Of a DNA stretch of 64,000 nt, positions 8,928-17,638 are shown one piece after another. A program made the translations under genes and the position numbers. The notes under the pieces are model-generated. The model saw only the letters and a program-made list of their open reading frames with translations, made no database searches and had not been told where the DNA came from. How positions within the stretch are numbered: the stretch's first letter is position 1; the number at the start of each line of letters is the position of its first letter. The DNA is from Phycisphaerales bacterium (GTDB lineage Bacteria; Planctomycetota; Phycisphaerae; Phycisphaerales; UBA1924): positions 62,001 through 126,000 of the forward strand of contig JADLFW010000017.1 of the NCBI GenBank assembly GCA_020849615.1. Direction: 5' to 3'.

Positions 8928-9766
8928 GACGGTCGCTCTCCTCCCCGAAAGCGAAGCTCCTGGTCCAGTACGATACCCGACGCGATGACCGCGGCGGTCT
9001 CGATTCTCATGATGTGCGGGCCGAACGAGGCGATCTGCGCCCCGGCGGCCCGGGCCGCCGAGAGTTCCTCTGGTGTCCAGCCCCCCTCGGGCCCGATCAG
9101 CAGACGGACGAGCGGCCTGCCGGTGGCGTGATAGGGCGCGCCGGAGGCATCGGCGAAGATGGCGCCCGGGATGGCGAGCGCGGCGGCAAGGTCGCCGCCC
9201 TCGAGAACCTCGAGGTGCCAGGCCCGGCCGGATTGCTTGGAGGCTTCCGCGGCGAGGCGGTGCATGCGGTCGAGCTTGCCTTCGCGGGGGTCGACGACCG
9301 TGCGGGTGGTGTGCAGCGGAGCCCACGCGGCGGCGCCGGCCTGGCAGAGACCGTCGATCATCGATTCAAGGCGCGGGCCTTTCGGCGAGCTGGCCCACAC
9401 TTCCAGGCGTGGTGAAAGGGGCTCCTCGCGGCGGATGGCCGTGATGGCGACGTGAAGGCTCCATTCACCGGAGCGGGCCTTGATGACCCCGGTGATGGAG
9501 GCATCGGCGACCGCGCCGCGGCCGTCGAGGAGCTGGACGGGCTCGCCGGGCCCGGCGCGCTTCACGCGGGCGGCGTGGTGGGCCTCCTCGCCGGTGATGA
9601 CGATCGCCGCGCCGGGCTGGGTCGGAAGGTCTGGGTAGTGGATTCGGTGCAGGGTCGGCTCCCGCCTGTACAGTCGGAACAGTCGGCCTGAGCGTAGAGC
9701 ATTATCCTCGTTCTCGGACGGGCCGGGCCGGGCGCCCTTGAGTCCACCCGCCCGGAGGCCGATCAT
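8924..9766 (-). CDS. rsmE: 16S rRNA m3U1498 methyltransferase RsmE
   Basis: RsmE methylates N3 of U1498 in 16S rRNA. It is a SPOUT-class enzyme with a PUA-like N-terminus. The conserved beginning H-R-I-H-Y-P-D then G-E-E-A-H-H-A-A-R-V-K-R is present. The knotted C-terminal part shows L-L-I-G-P-E-G-G-W-T-P-E-E and later L-G-x-x-I-L-R-type text written here as F-G-P-H-I-M-R-I-E-T-A. The family normally begins only a few residues before H-R-I-H-Y, at about 9650. No ATG/GTG/TTG is found there, so either the ATG at 9764-9766 or a rare CTG is used. The stop overlaps the next gene. Confidence 0.88.
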   Translation of the reverse strand: MIGLRAGGLKGARPGPSENEDNALRSGRLFRLYRREPTLHRIHYPDLPTQPGAAIVITGEEAHHAARVKRAGPGEPVQLLDGRGAVADASITGVIKARSGEWSLHVAITAIRREEPLSPRLEVWASSPKGPRLESMIDGLCQAGAAAWAPLHTTRTVVDPREGKLDRMHRLAAEASKQSGRAWHLEVLEGGDLAAALAIPGAIFADASGAPYHATGRPLVRLLIGPEGGWTPEELSAARAAGAQIASFGPHIMRIETAAVIASGIVLDQELRFRGGERPS

Positions 9767-9858
9767 GGGCTCGGCTCGTGGTGCGCACCCGGGGAGCATC
9801 CGGGGCGGCCTGCCTCGTTCAACGTCGGCGCGTGATGCAGGTCCCAACTCGGCTTGAA

Positions 9859-11220
9859 ATGGCGGAACCGGCTCGCTCCAACCCCGGGATGGATCTCGAC
9901 CGCAACGTCGATGAGCTGCTGCATGAGCTGGAGACCTCCGGCCTACCGATGCCCCCCGGTCAGCAACCGGGCCCGAGTATCGAGGGCGCCGCGCCGCTGG
10001 GCGATGACAGTCCCGTGCCGGCGGCCGCCGCGGCGGTGCCCGAAGATGAAGCGCTCCTGGCGGATCTGACGCAGCAGGTGGATGCCCTGATCGCGGAGTC
10101 GCAGGCCCGGCCGACGGGAGCCCCTCCGCCCGTTGAGCCGACGGCGGCGGCCGCGGAGAACACGGTCGCAGAAGTGGAAATCCCTGCGGAATCGCCGGCC
10201 GAAATCAACCCGCCCGCGCAGCCGGCGGCGATCACAGAGATGCCGCCGGTGACGACGGAGCCCGCGGCGCCGACGGCCGAAGTCACCGCCGCGCCGGCGC
10301 CCCAGATCGCCCCTCCGCCGGGCCCGGCTGCGCCGCCGGTGCCCGATGGCCCGACGATCGATGCGCTCGATGCCGAGCTTGCCAACCTGGCCGCGGGGCT
10401 GATGAACGACCCTGCGGCCGACCCGACGGTGGCGCCGGCCGCCGCGCAACCGACCACCGTGCCCGGGCCGACGGCTTCAGAGCCGCCTGCCCCCGCGATT
10501 CCGGCCGCAGCAGCGGCGCCCCCCCCGAAACCGGCAGATGTCGCGGCGGCCGAGGCCAAGCCCTCAGAGGCCAAGCCTGCGGATGCCCCGGCTCCGCAGG
10601 CCAAGCCGGCAGCGCCGGAACCTCGCAAACCCGAGCCCGCGGCCGCGGCGGTCGAATCGCAGGCAGTTCCGGCTCCGCCCGCGGAAGCCGGCGAACCCAA
10701 GCCCGCCAAGCCCCGGGCCGGATTCGGAACTGTCCTGAGCCTGGCCGGCCGGCTTGCAGCGCCGGTGTCGAACCAGGCCGTGACGATTCTCTCCACGCCG
10801 CTGCGCAACAAGCCCAAGATCATCCGCGATTCGGTGGGCTGGGTTGCGATCTTCACGCTGTTCAACGCGACCGGGCTGTGGGGCTACATCCTGCTGGTCC
10901 GCAAGCCCGCGATCCCCGCAGCCACGATCGCCGCCGCCAGCGCGCACGGCGCTGCGGAATCCGGGCACAGCGGGACGGCCGGGGGAGCGGGCCACGGCGA
11001 TGCCAAGGCGGAGTCGGGCCACAGCGCTGCGAAGGAAACGGCCAAGAAGGATGCCGGGCACGGCGCTGCCAAGGCCGATGCCGGTCACGGCGCGAAGAAG
11101 GAACCCGCCAAGAAGGATGCGGGCCACGGCTCAGCGAAGAAGGCGCCCGCCAAGAAGGATGCCCACGCGTCGGCCAAGAAACCCGCGAAGAAAGAAGCCG
11201 CTCACGGCTCGGCCCACTAG
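9859..11220 (+). CDS. Membrane protein with Ala/Pro-rich domain and His/Lys repeat tail
   Basis: I do not recognise a family. After a short acidic start (M-D-L-D-R-N-V-D-E-L-L-H-E-L-E) come about 280 residues very rich in Ala, Pro and Glu. A conserved-looking basic stretch follows, then one hydrophobic segment (V-G-W-V-A-I-F-T-L-F-N-A-T-G-L-W-G-Y-I-L-L-V), then about 95 residues of repeats such as K-K-D-A-G-H-G and A-K-K. The tail is strongly basic and holds about ten histidines. It could bind nucleic acid, metal or polyanions; none is shown. ATG starts at 9859 and 9889 are both possible, and neither has a strong ribosome-binding site. The stop codon lies in a CTAG shared with the convergent gene. 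Confidence 0.62.
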   Translation: MAEPARSNPGMDLDRNVDELLHELETSGLPMPPGQQPGPSIEGAAPLGDDSPVPAAAAAVPEDEALLADLTQQVDALIAESQARPTGAPPPVEPTAAAAENTVAEVEIPAESPAEINPPAQPAAITEMPPVTTEPAAPTAEVTAAPAPQIAPPPGPAAPPVPDGPTIDALDAELANLAAGLMNDPAADPTVAPAAAQPTTVPGPTASEPPAPAIPAAAAAPPPKPADVAAAEAKPSEAKPADAPAPQAKPAAPEPRKPEPAAAAVESQAVPAPPAEAGEPKPAKPRAGFGTVLSLAGRLAAPVSNQAVTILSTPLRNKPKIIRDSVGWVAIFTLFNATGLWGYILLVRKPAIPAATIAAASAHGAAESGHSGTAGGAGHGDAKAESGHSAAKETAKKDAGHGAAKADAGHGAKKEPAKKDAGHGSAKKAPAKKDAHASAKKPAKKEAAHGSAH

Positions 11221-12473
11221 CGCGACGGGCCGCCCGGCGCGGATTCGGTCTTCGGCGGCTCGGCCTTCTGCTCAGCACTCGATGATGGCTCGGCCGCCTT
11301 GGCCTCCTTCGCCGTATCGGGCTTCGGCGCTTCGGCGGTTTCCTTCTTGGGGGGCTCGGGCGGGTTCTCCATCAGCGAACCGCGCCACTGCTCATCGAGC
11401 GTGGCGAAGGACATGCCGAAGACCTCGCTGGTTGCCTGGTCGAGGCTCTCGCCGTTCGACATGCGGGCCATCCAGTTCAGCCGGGCGGCCCGGCCGAACC
11501 GCTCGGAGACATAGCCCAGGAACTGATGGCCCTGGGTGTAGACGTGGCCCATCAGCGATGAATCGAAGTTGTTGAAATCGGAGAGCGCGAGCCAATCGGC
11601 GAGCTTTCCATCCCGGGCCCAGCGGCGCACGGCCGCATCGGCCCGGCCCGCCGAGCCCGCGTAGTGCTCAGCGCTCAGCTCCGCGACGCCTTCGAGGATC
11701 CACCACGGCATGTGATTGGAGCGCGGGCCCAGCTCGAAGGTCGCGACGTGCCCGTACTCGTGGGCCAGCAGGTTCTTCAGCCCGGCCGCATCACGGCGGC
11801 GGTTGACAAGGAGCTTGATGGCCTCTCCCGGCTCGTTCCAGCCGCCGAGCCCATCGCGGTAGGAGAGCGTGATCGAGGCCTGCAGATGCTTCATGTTCGG
11901 GTAGAGCTTGATCTGCTGGGTGCGGTGGGCGAGGGGAGAGGCATCGGTGAACCCGAACCCCTGGTGCACGTGGGCCCGGACCTCGGGGAGGACTTCGGCG
12001 ACGGTCTTGGCGACCTCCTCGAAGCCGGGGTCGAAGAAGACGATGCAGCGATCGCTGTCGAAGTGCTCCCAGACCTCACCCGCGAAGCGCCAGCGTCCAT
12101 CCTGCAGGATGAACTGGGCCGCGTGGGAGACCGAGCGCGGCTTGTCGCCATCGCCCTCCATGCGCCACGTCATGGTCAGATCGCCCGCGACGCGGCCATC
12201 GCCGACCTCGAACTTGTCCTCGGCGAGGGAGTACTCGAACTCCAGCGGCTTCTTCTTGCGGAGGTCGTTGGCCCAGTACTTCTGCTCGTTGACAAAGTTG
12301 GGATCGCCCGTCCAGACATGCCCGAGGTACGCCTCGGCATCCCCGGCCAGGACGGTCGCCGCCATGTCCTGGAGGACCAGCTCGATCTCGCGACGGATGG
12401 CGGGGTCCTGCGGATCGCCCGCGCGGGCCAGGCCCGCGGACAGGCACACAACGGCGGCAAGGAGGACTCGCAT
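11217..12473 (-). CDS. Secreted gluzincin-type metallopeptidase-like protein
   Basis: A signal peptide (M-R-V-L-L-A-A-V-V-C-L-S-A-G-L-A-R-A) is followed by an NTF2-like region (about residues 20-140) with a W-x-F-x-x-E-V-W type end. The peptidase-like domain has H-E-Y-G-H as the zinc site and a glutamate about 20 residues later in L-E-G-V-A-E-L, which matches the gluzincin (MA) arrangement. The last 50 residues are a Pro/Glu/Lys-rich tail. It is likely periplasmic. The natural substrate is unknown. It ends in the same CTAG as the gene on the other strand, and the Fpg-like gene lies 12 bases upstream. Confidence 0.75.
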   Translation of the reverse strand: MRVLLAAVVCLSAGLARAGDPQDPAIRREIELVLQDMAATVLAGDAEAYLGHVWTGDPNFVNEQKYWANDLRKKKPLEFEYSLAEDKFEVGDGRVAGDLTMTWRMEGDGDKPRSVSHAAQFILQDGRWRFAGEVWEHFDSDRCIVFFDPGFEEVAKTVAEVLPEVRAHVHQGFGFTDASPLAHRTQQIKLYPNMKHLQASITLSYRDGLGGWNEPGEAIKLLVNRRRDAAGLKNLLAHEYGHVATFELGPRSNHMPWWILEGVAELSAEHYAGSAGRADAAVRRWARDGKLADWLALSDFNNFDSSLMGHVYTQGHQFLGYVSERFGRAARLNWMARMSNGESLDQATSEVFGMSFATLDEQWRGSLMENPPEPPKKETAEAPKPDTAKEAKAAEPSSSAEQKAEPPKTESAPGGPSR

Positions 12474-12485
12474 CCGCGCATGGTA

Positions 12486-13439
12486 TCAGCCCGGGCGGCG
12501 CCGTTGAACACCCGGCGCTGGTGGGAGCCCCGCGCCGCCCCGGAACGTCTCCTCCCACTCCTCGATCGTCGCGGGCCAGTCATCCTTGAGGAGGCGGGAG
12601 AGCGAGCGGTCGGCGAGGAGTTTGCCGCCCGTCTGGCAGGCGGCGCAGTAGTTGGTCTCGTGGTCGCCGCGGACGATCCGCTGGATGGGCGAGCCGCAGG
12701 CCCGGCAGGGCTTTCCGAAGCGGCCGTGCACGTTGAAATCCGGGCGGAAGGCGGTGATGTCGCCCGGGCCGGGGAAGCGGCCCGCGAACTCGGCTTGGAG
12801 CGTGGCGATCCAGTGGTTGAGCACGGCGGCCGTCTGCTCATGCAGCCGGGCCATCTCCTCTGCGCTCAGCGACCGGGTCAACTTCACCGGGCTCAGCCGG
12901 GCCGCGAACAGGATCTCATCCGAGAACGCGTTGCCGACGCCGCTGAGGATCGATGGGTCGGTCAAGGCCCGCTTCAACGTCCGGTTCTCGCGCATCAGCA
13001 CCGCGGAGAAGTCGGCGAGGGAGCAGCCGAGGGGCTCGAGCCCGGCGGGGTCGTGGTCCCGCAGCGCCTCGGCGCCGCGCACAATGTGGAGCGAAGCCCG
13101 TTTCTTGGGGCTGGCCTCGGTGAGCATGAGCGTGCCATCTTCGAAGTTGAAGGCGGCGAGATCGATCCTGCCGCCCGGGCGCGCATCTGGGCCCTTCCAG
13201 AGCAGCCGCCCGGCGATCATGAGGTGCAGGACGGCGTGCAGCTCGTTGTCAAAGGACAGCACGATGCGCTTGCCGAGGCGCCGGAGCTCGCGGACTGGCG
13301 GGCCGATGAGGGCTTCGGGCGCAGGCTCGAACGTGCGGAGGAGGAACGGGCTCTTGATACGGATGTCGGTCAGCGGCTTGCCGAGGATGCGCGGGCCCAG
13401 CGCGTGGATGTAGAGCGCGATGTCGGGGAGTTCGGGCAC
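12486..13439 (-). CDS. Fpg/Nei-family DNA glycosylase (MutM-like)
   Basis: This is a base-excision repair enzyme of the Fpg/Nei family, a bifunctional glycosylase/AP lyase. The catalytic N-terminus must be Pro after Met removal: starting at the GTG at 13437-13439 gives M-P-E-L-P-D, so this start is chosen over the longer open frame. A helix-two-turn-helix segment contains S-I-L-S-G-V-G-N-A-F-S-D-E-I-L. The C-terminal zinc finger has C-R-A-C and C-A-A-C. Length, about 317, is slightly above family average because of a C-terminal extension after the finger. It could be MutM (8-oxoG) or a Nei-type enzyme; sequence alone does not decide. Confidence 0.88.
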   Translation of the reverse strand: MPELPDIALYIHALGPRILGKPLTDIRIKSPFLLRTFEPAPEALIGPPVRELRRLGKRIVLSFDNELHAVLHLMIAGRLLWKGPDARPGGRIDLAAFNFEDGTLMLTEASPKKRASLHIVRGAEALRDHDPAGLEPLGCSLADFSAVLMRENRTLKRALTDPSILSGVGNAFSDEILFAARLSPVKLTRSLSAEEMARLHEQTAAVLNHWIATLQAEFAGRFPGPGDITAFRPDFNVHGRFGKPCRACGSPIQRIVRGDHETNYCAACQTGGKLLADRSLSRLLKDDWPATIEEWEETFRGGAGLPPAPGVQRRRPG

Positions 13440-13491
13440 GGCGGATTGTTGCGGGCCCCGCGTGATGAAGTTGTTCACGCGAACGGGACGG

Positions 13492-14112
13492 CTATTTCAT
13501 CTCCAGCCCCAGGATCTCGCGCTCGATGTTGGCCCGGGCCTTGGATTCGCAGCGGACTCTGAATATGTCGGTGCGGTAGATCTCGGGCTTTGCAAGCAAA
13601 GCACGGAGGAAGGCCTCGCGCCCCTTGCGGTAGTCCTCATCCGGCGCAAAGCCGAACTCGACGCGGATGGCCGCCGCGTAGCGGTCGTAGGCTTCGGGCG
13701 GCGCTGCGAGGATGGACAGGTCGATGTCGGCGATCAACCCAGCATCGCCGGTCCCTGGCTCGCTCTCGGCCGTGTGGCGGGTGGCGAGGATGAGATCCTG
13801 GACGCGGGCGACGACGGCCGGGCTCAGGCCCAGCTCGCGGCCGAACATGACGGCGACCTCGGCGCTCATGGATTCGTTGTCGGGCCGGCCCGGCTCGTAG
13901 ATGCAATCGTGCAGCCAGATGGCGAGTTCGAGGCTGATGGGCTCTTCAGCGCCGCCGACATCATCGAACACATCGAGGCAGTCGCGGATGTGGTCCAGGT
14001 TGTGGTACATCCGGCGCGGATGGGCGTACATCGCTTCGATGGTCTCGAACAGGGCCCGCGCGGGCCCGTCGGCGCCGATGGCCCGGCAGAACGTCAGCCA
14101 GCGCTCCCTCAT
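13492..14112 (-). CDS. HD-superfamily predicted metal-dependent hydrolase
   Basis: This 206-residue soluble protein has the HD-hydrolase signature of the COG4339-type group: R-M-Y-H-N-L-D-H-I near residue 40 and A-I-W-L-H-D-C-I-Y about 30 residues later, with a later D-x-D (I-A-D-I-D-L-S). These His/Asp residues bind metal. Members are predicted phosphohydrolases with unknown substrate. The longer frame upstream is not conserved in appearance. The ATG at 14110-14112 gives M-R-E-R-W-L-T-F-C, the expected start. It is divergent from the M14 peptidase gene, so the intergenic region is short. Confidence 0.78.
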   Translation of the reverse strand: MRERWLTFCRAIGADGPARALFETIEAMYAHPRRMYHNLDHIRDCLDVFDDVGGAEEPISLELAIWLHDCIYEPGRPDNESMSAEVAVMFGRELGLSPAVVARVQDLILATRHTAESEPGTGDAGLIADIDLSILAAPPEAYDRYAAAIRVEFGFAPDEDYRKGREAFLRALLAKPEIYRTDIFRVRCESKARANIEREILGLEMK

Positions 14113-14181
14113 TCCGCACCACGCTCCACCCCCGGACTTCAGTAGGCTACCCGCCGCCGATTCCCAGATTGGAACACCCGC

Positions 14182-15945
14182 ATGCCGCATGACCACCTCA
14201 CCAAGGCTGAACCCCGGGCCGCGCGGCCCGGGAGCGTACAACGCTGTCCGCTACGGGGGCGATTCGCCCGCCGGGCCGGGCGGGCCCATGAAAGTCCTTT
14301 CATTCTGGCGGGAATCGTGGCCGGCGTTCTAGGTCTGTCGGGGTGCGGGGCGACCCCGGGAGTCGGGGATCGGGGGCCGAGCCCATCACTGATGGGGCTG
14401 GTGACGGTGGCGGAGCGGAGCGACTACCGAGCCACGGCCCGGCACGCGAAGGTGGTCGAACTGCTCGATCAACTGGCGGCCGCGAGCCCCCTGGCCCGGC
14501 GATCGAGCCTGGGCTTGAGCGGCGAGGGACGGGAGATTCCGCTGCTGATTCTGGCCGATCCTCCGGTGGCGACGGCGGCCGAGGCGCGGGCCCGGGCCGC
14601 GGAGGGCGCCCTGGTGGTGCTGGCGATCGGCAACATCCACGCGGGCGAGGTGGATGGGAAGGAAGCGCTGCCGATGCTGGCGCGGGAGATCCTGAGCGAG
14701 CGCCGCCCGGCGCTGCTGCGCGACCTGGTGCTGGTGATCGCGCCGATCTACAACGCCGATGGCAACGAGCAGGTCTCGAAGGACAACCGCCCCGGGCAGA
14801 ACGGGCCCGAGGAGGGGATGGGCCGGCGGGAGAACGCCGCGGGGCTCGACCTGAACCGGGATGGGATCAAGGCGGAGGCGGCGGAGACGGCCGGGCTGCT
14901 GAAGTTCTTCAACGAGTGGGATCCGGACCTGTTCATCGACACCCACACGACCAACGGGTCGTACCACCGGTACATCCTGACGTACTCGGGCGTGAAGAGC
15001 CCGGCGGGCGATGCCGCGATGCTGGAGCACACGCGCGAACGGATGATGCCCGAAATCGCGGCCGCGTTCAGGGCCCGGACGGGCTGGGAGAGCTTCTGGT
15101 ACGGCAACTTCGAAGGCGAGTTCGGGGATGCGCAGCGCGGGCATTCCCGCTGGGAGAGCTTCCCTGCCGAGGGCCGGTTCCTGACGACCTACGCCGGGCT
15201 GCGCGGCACCTTCAGCCTGCTGACCGAGGCCTACAGCTACGCGCCGTTCAGGGACCGGGTCGTCGCCACCAAGGAGTTCGTGCGCTGCGCCCTGGAGTGC
15301 GCGGCCGCGAACCGGCGCGAGATCCGGCGGCTGATCGAGGAGGCCGAGCAGCAGGCCCGGCGCGGGGCGGGCGGCGCGGTCGCGATCCGGTCCAAGATGG
15401 TCGCCCGCGATGGGAAGTTCACGCTGCTGGGGTACGAGGAAGAAACGGTGGATGGGCGGAGCCGCTCGACGGGGGTCATCAAGGACTACCAGGTCGAGCT
15501 ATGGGACCGGTTCATCGCGGAGAAGGAAGTCGCGCGGCCCCAGGCCTACGCGATCCGGCCCGACCCTGCGCGGAGCGCGGAAACTGCGGCCGTGATCGCG
15601 AAGCTGCGACAGCACGGGATCCGCGTCGAGCAACTTGCCGCGGAGCGGAGGGTGCGGGCCGAGGTATACACCATCCGGAGCGCCCAATCCGCGAGCCGGA
15701 AGTTCCAGAACCACGTGCTGGTGCGGGTTAGGGCAGATGCGGCCCGGCGGGAAGAAGTGCTGCCGGGCGGGACGTGGATCATCCCGACGGGGCAGCCGCT
15801 GGGAAGGCTGGCGGTGTACCTGCTCGAGCCTGAAAGCGAGGATGGGCTGGCGGTGTGGAACTACTTCGACCCGTGGCTGACCGTGGGTGGGGAGTTCCCG
15901 GTCTACCGCGTGATGGAGGAGGTCGGCGGCGCGGCGGGGTCCTGA
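14182..15945 (+). CDS. Zinc carboxypeptidase (M14 family), probable lipoprotein; start region unclear
   Basis: M14 metallocarboxypeptidase domain: the zinc motif H-A-G-E lies in G-N-I-H-A-G-E-V-D-G-K-E-A, and a later T-H-T-T-N-G-S-Y-H region supplies further histidines. A glutamate in L-L-T-E-A-Y-S is the likely catalytic base. A hydrophobic run ending L-G-L-S-G-C-G looks like a lipobox, but in the annotated frame it is preceded by about 40 unlikely residues back to the only ATG (14182). An out-of-frame ATG-AAA at 14288 would give a textbook lipoprotein signal if one more A were present, so a frameshift or sequence error is possible there. The C-terminal third is an extra domain. The end overlaps the convergent MFS gene by 43 bases. 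Confidence 0.82.
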   Translation: MPHDHLTKAEPRAARPGSVQRCPLRGRFARRAGRAHESPFILAGIVAGVLGLSGCGATPGVGDRGPSPSLMGLVTVAERSDYRATARHAKVVELLDQLAAASPLARRSSLGLSGEGREIPLLILADPPVATAAEARARAAEGALVVLAIGNIHAGEVDGKEALPMLAREILSERRPALLRDLVLVIAPIYNADGNEQVSKDNRPGQNGPEEGMGRRENAAGLDLNRDGIKAEAAETAGLLKFFNEWDPDLFIDTHTTNGSYHRYILTYSGVKSPAGDAAMLEHTRERMMPEIAAAFRARTGWESFWYGNFEGEFGDAQRGHSRWESFPAEGRFLTTYAGLRGTFSLLTEAYSYAPFRDRVVATKEFVRCALECAAANRREIRRLIEEAEQQARRGAGGAVAIRSKMVARDGKFTLLGYEEETVDGRSRSTGVIKDYQVELWDRFIAEKEVARPQAYAIRPDPARSAETAAVIAKLRQHGIRVEQLAAERRVRAEVYTIRSAQSASRKFQNHVLVRVRADAARREEVLPGGTWIIPTGQPLGRLAVYLLEPESEDGLAVWNYFDPWLTVGGEFPVYRVMEEVGGAAGS

Positions 15946-17045
15946 TCGAAGTCCTGATCGCGGGATTCATCGGGCGGCGCATCGAACTCGGCGGCTTGTT
16001 CGAGGCCGCGATGGGGGATTTCGGGCGTTTCGGGGGTAACGGGGGTTTCTGGAGAAGCACCGCCGCGGCCCGCGGCGCGGACCTGCCCGTGCAGGGTCCA
16101 CATCTGCGCGGCTGACCACAGGTAGGCGGCGGCGGCGAGGATGAGGGGCCAGGTGAAGCTGTCGGTCATGCGGTAGAGGGCCATGCCCAGGCCCTGGAAG
16201 ACGGTGCCGCGGAGGCCGACGAGGGTGGCGTGGATGGCGACATATTGCGGGACCCGTGCCTGGTCGGGGGCGAGCGCGACGGGCCCGAGCATCCAGCCGA
16301 CGCTGGCGCCGGCGTGGGCGATGCCGTAGATGACGCTGACGAGCATGAGCTGGTCGGCATCGCGGGCGACGATGAGGCCCAGCGGGTACAGCGCCAGCAG
16401 GCCGAAGGAGAGGCCGACGCTGCGCATCGCGCCCAGGCGGTCCAGGAGCCAGCCGGCCGGGCCGATCATGGCGACGATGGCGACCTGGTAGGCGACCTGG
16501 GTGGACTGGGTGTACTGGTCGTAGCCGAGCTTGAGCTTGTCGGTGCCGATGAGGGGGAGGAGGGCGTACGCGATCATCCAGCCGATGCCGTAGGTCATGT
16601 AAGCGGCTTCATACCGGAAGAACACGGGGTCGGCGCGGAGGACCTCGCGCATGTGGAGGATGGGCTCGAACGCGCAGGCGAAGGGATGGCCCTCGGGGTC
16701 GCGCTCGCGGGCGGCGGCCCGGGCATCGCGCGCGGCCGAGATGCCGGTGGCCCGGGAGAGCCGGGCCAGGATGTACACGCCGATGAGCTGCAGGCCCGCC
16801 GCGATGGGCATGAGGAAGCGGAAGGCCTCGCCGTTGTGAGCGAGCCACCGGCCCGCGCCCAGGCCGCAGAGGATCCCCCCCACCATCGAGGCGCCCCAGA
16901 CGATGGCGTAGACGCGTCCGCGGGAGCGCTCGGGGTAGAGGTGCCGAAAGAGTTCACCGGCGATGGGGAAGTACCCGGGCGCGCCGATGCTGGCGATGAC
17001 CTGCGCGGCGAGGACCATCCAGTACCCCTGCGCGAGGGCAACCAT
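15903..17045 (-). CDS. MFS transporter lacking its first transmembrane helices
   Basis: This is a major-facilitator-like protein of 380 residues with about nine membrane segments. A long charged central loop (A-R-A-A-A-R-E-R-D-P-E-G-H) separates the halves. The first ATG starts in what should be helix 3 or 4. The same frame continues upstream for about 20 codons with a clear hydrophobic segment (Y-L-A-L-F-W-L-L-A-S-A-P-I-A) but no ATG, GTG or TTG before non-membrane-like sequence. Helices 1-2, with the usual motif A, are therefore missing. The gene is probably 5'-truncated, or uses a non-standard start. The substrate is unknown. Confidence 0.65.
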   Translation of the reverse strand: MVALAQGYWMVLAAQVIASIGAPGYFPIAGELFRHLYPERSRGRVYAIVWGASMVGGILCGLGAGRWLAHNGEAFRFLMPIAAGLQLIGVYILARLSRATGISAARDARAAARERDPEGHPFACAFEPILHMREVLRADPVFFRYEAAYMTYGIGWMIAYALLPLIGTDKLKLGYDQYTQSTQVAYQVAIVAMIGPAGWLLDRLGAMRSVGLSFGLLALYPLGLIVARDADQLMLVSVIYGIAHAGASVGWMLGPVALAPDQARVPQYVAIHATLVGLRGTVFQGLGMALYRMTDSFTWPLILAAAAYLWSAAQMWTLHGQVRAAGRGGASPETPVTPETPEIPHRGLEQAAEFDAPPDESRDQDFDQDPAAPPTSSITR

Positions 17046-17235
17046 CGCGATCGGCGCGGACGCCAGCAGCCAGAAGAGCGCGAGGTAACGCGATACGCGG
17101 CTGAAAGGCCGGGCGGGCCGCCGCGGACATCGCGGCAGGGGCTGGAGGGGTCGCGGCCAAGTCGGCGAGCGTAGCGCGGCCGGGTGAACTTCCGGCCGGG
17201 CCGGCCAAGGCTGGGTCAGCGAGGACAGGATTTGA

Positions 17236-17284
17236 TTGATTTTTCGAAAATCAACTTGACGAATATGAAAGCCGTAGTTACGTT
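17236..17284 (+). promoter_or_regulatory. Palindromic operator and promoter of the DUF2089 gene
   Basis: TTGATTTT (17236-17243) and AAAATCAA (17247-17254) are perfect reverse complements around a 3-base centre. Directly after it come a -35-like TTGACG (17256-17261), a 17-base spacer and a -10-like TACGTT (17279-17284). The predicted transcript would start only a few bases before the GTG at 17294, so the mRNA may be leaderless. The setting suggests control by a small dimeric DNA-binding protein, perhaps the DUF2089 product itself. Confidence 0.55.
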
Positions 17285-17293
17285 TTATTCAAC

Positions 17294-17638
17294 GTGACTT
17301 TCGAAGATCGAAACACTGTTGTGAATCATCCGCTTGGCCGGCTGCCCAAGGAGGACCTGGACCTGATTGTCGAGCTGGTCCTGCGGTCGGGGTCGCTGAA
17401 GGACTTGGCGACGGCCTACGGCGTCAGCTACCCGACGATCCGGCTTCGGCTCGACCGGGTGATCGAGCGGCTTCGGGGGGTGATCGAGGGACGCCCGCGG
17501 GATCCGCTCAGCGAACTGCTGGCCTCGATGGTCGAGCGTGGCGAGGTGACGGCGTCAGCGGCGAGGTCGATCCGGGAGGTGGCGCGGGCCGCGGCGAACT
17601 CATCGCCGGGCCCGGCGAGCGAAGGAGGTGCACGATGA
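17294..17638 (+). CDS. DUF2089-family HTH regulator
   Basis: This 114-residue protein matches the DUF2089 pattern: H-P-L-G-R-L-P-K-E-D-L-D-L-I then S-G-S-L-K-D-L-A-T-A-Y-G-V-S-Y-P-T-I-R, a helix-turn-helix whose recognition helix is V-S-Y-P-T-I-R-L-R-L. The family is thought to act as transcriptional regulators and commonly sits beside a small membrane protein gene, as here (stop and next start overlap, ATGA at 17635-17638). GTG at 17294 is the listed start; a second GTG nine codons on is equally near the conserved region. Autoregulation through the palindrome just upstream is likely but inferred. Confidence 0.82.
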   Translation: MTFEDRNTVVNHPLGRLPKEDLDLIVELVLRSGSLKDLATAYGVSYPTIRLRLDRVIERLRGVIEGRPRDPLSELLASMVERGEVTASAARSIREVARAAANSSPGPASEGGAR

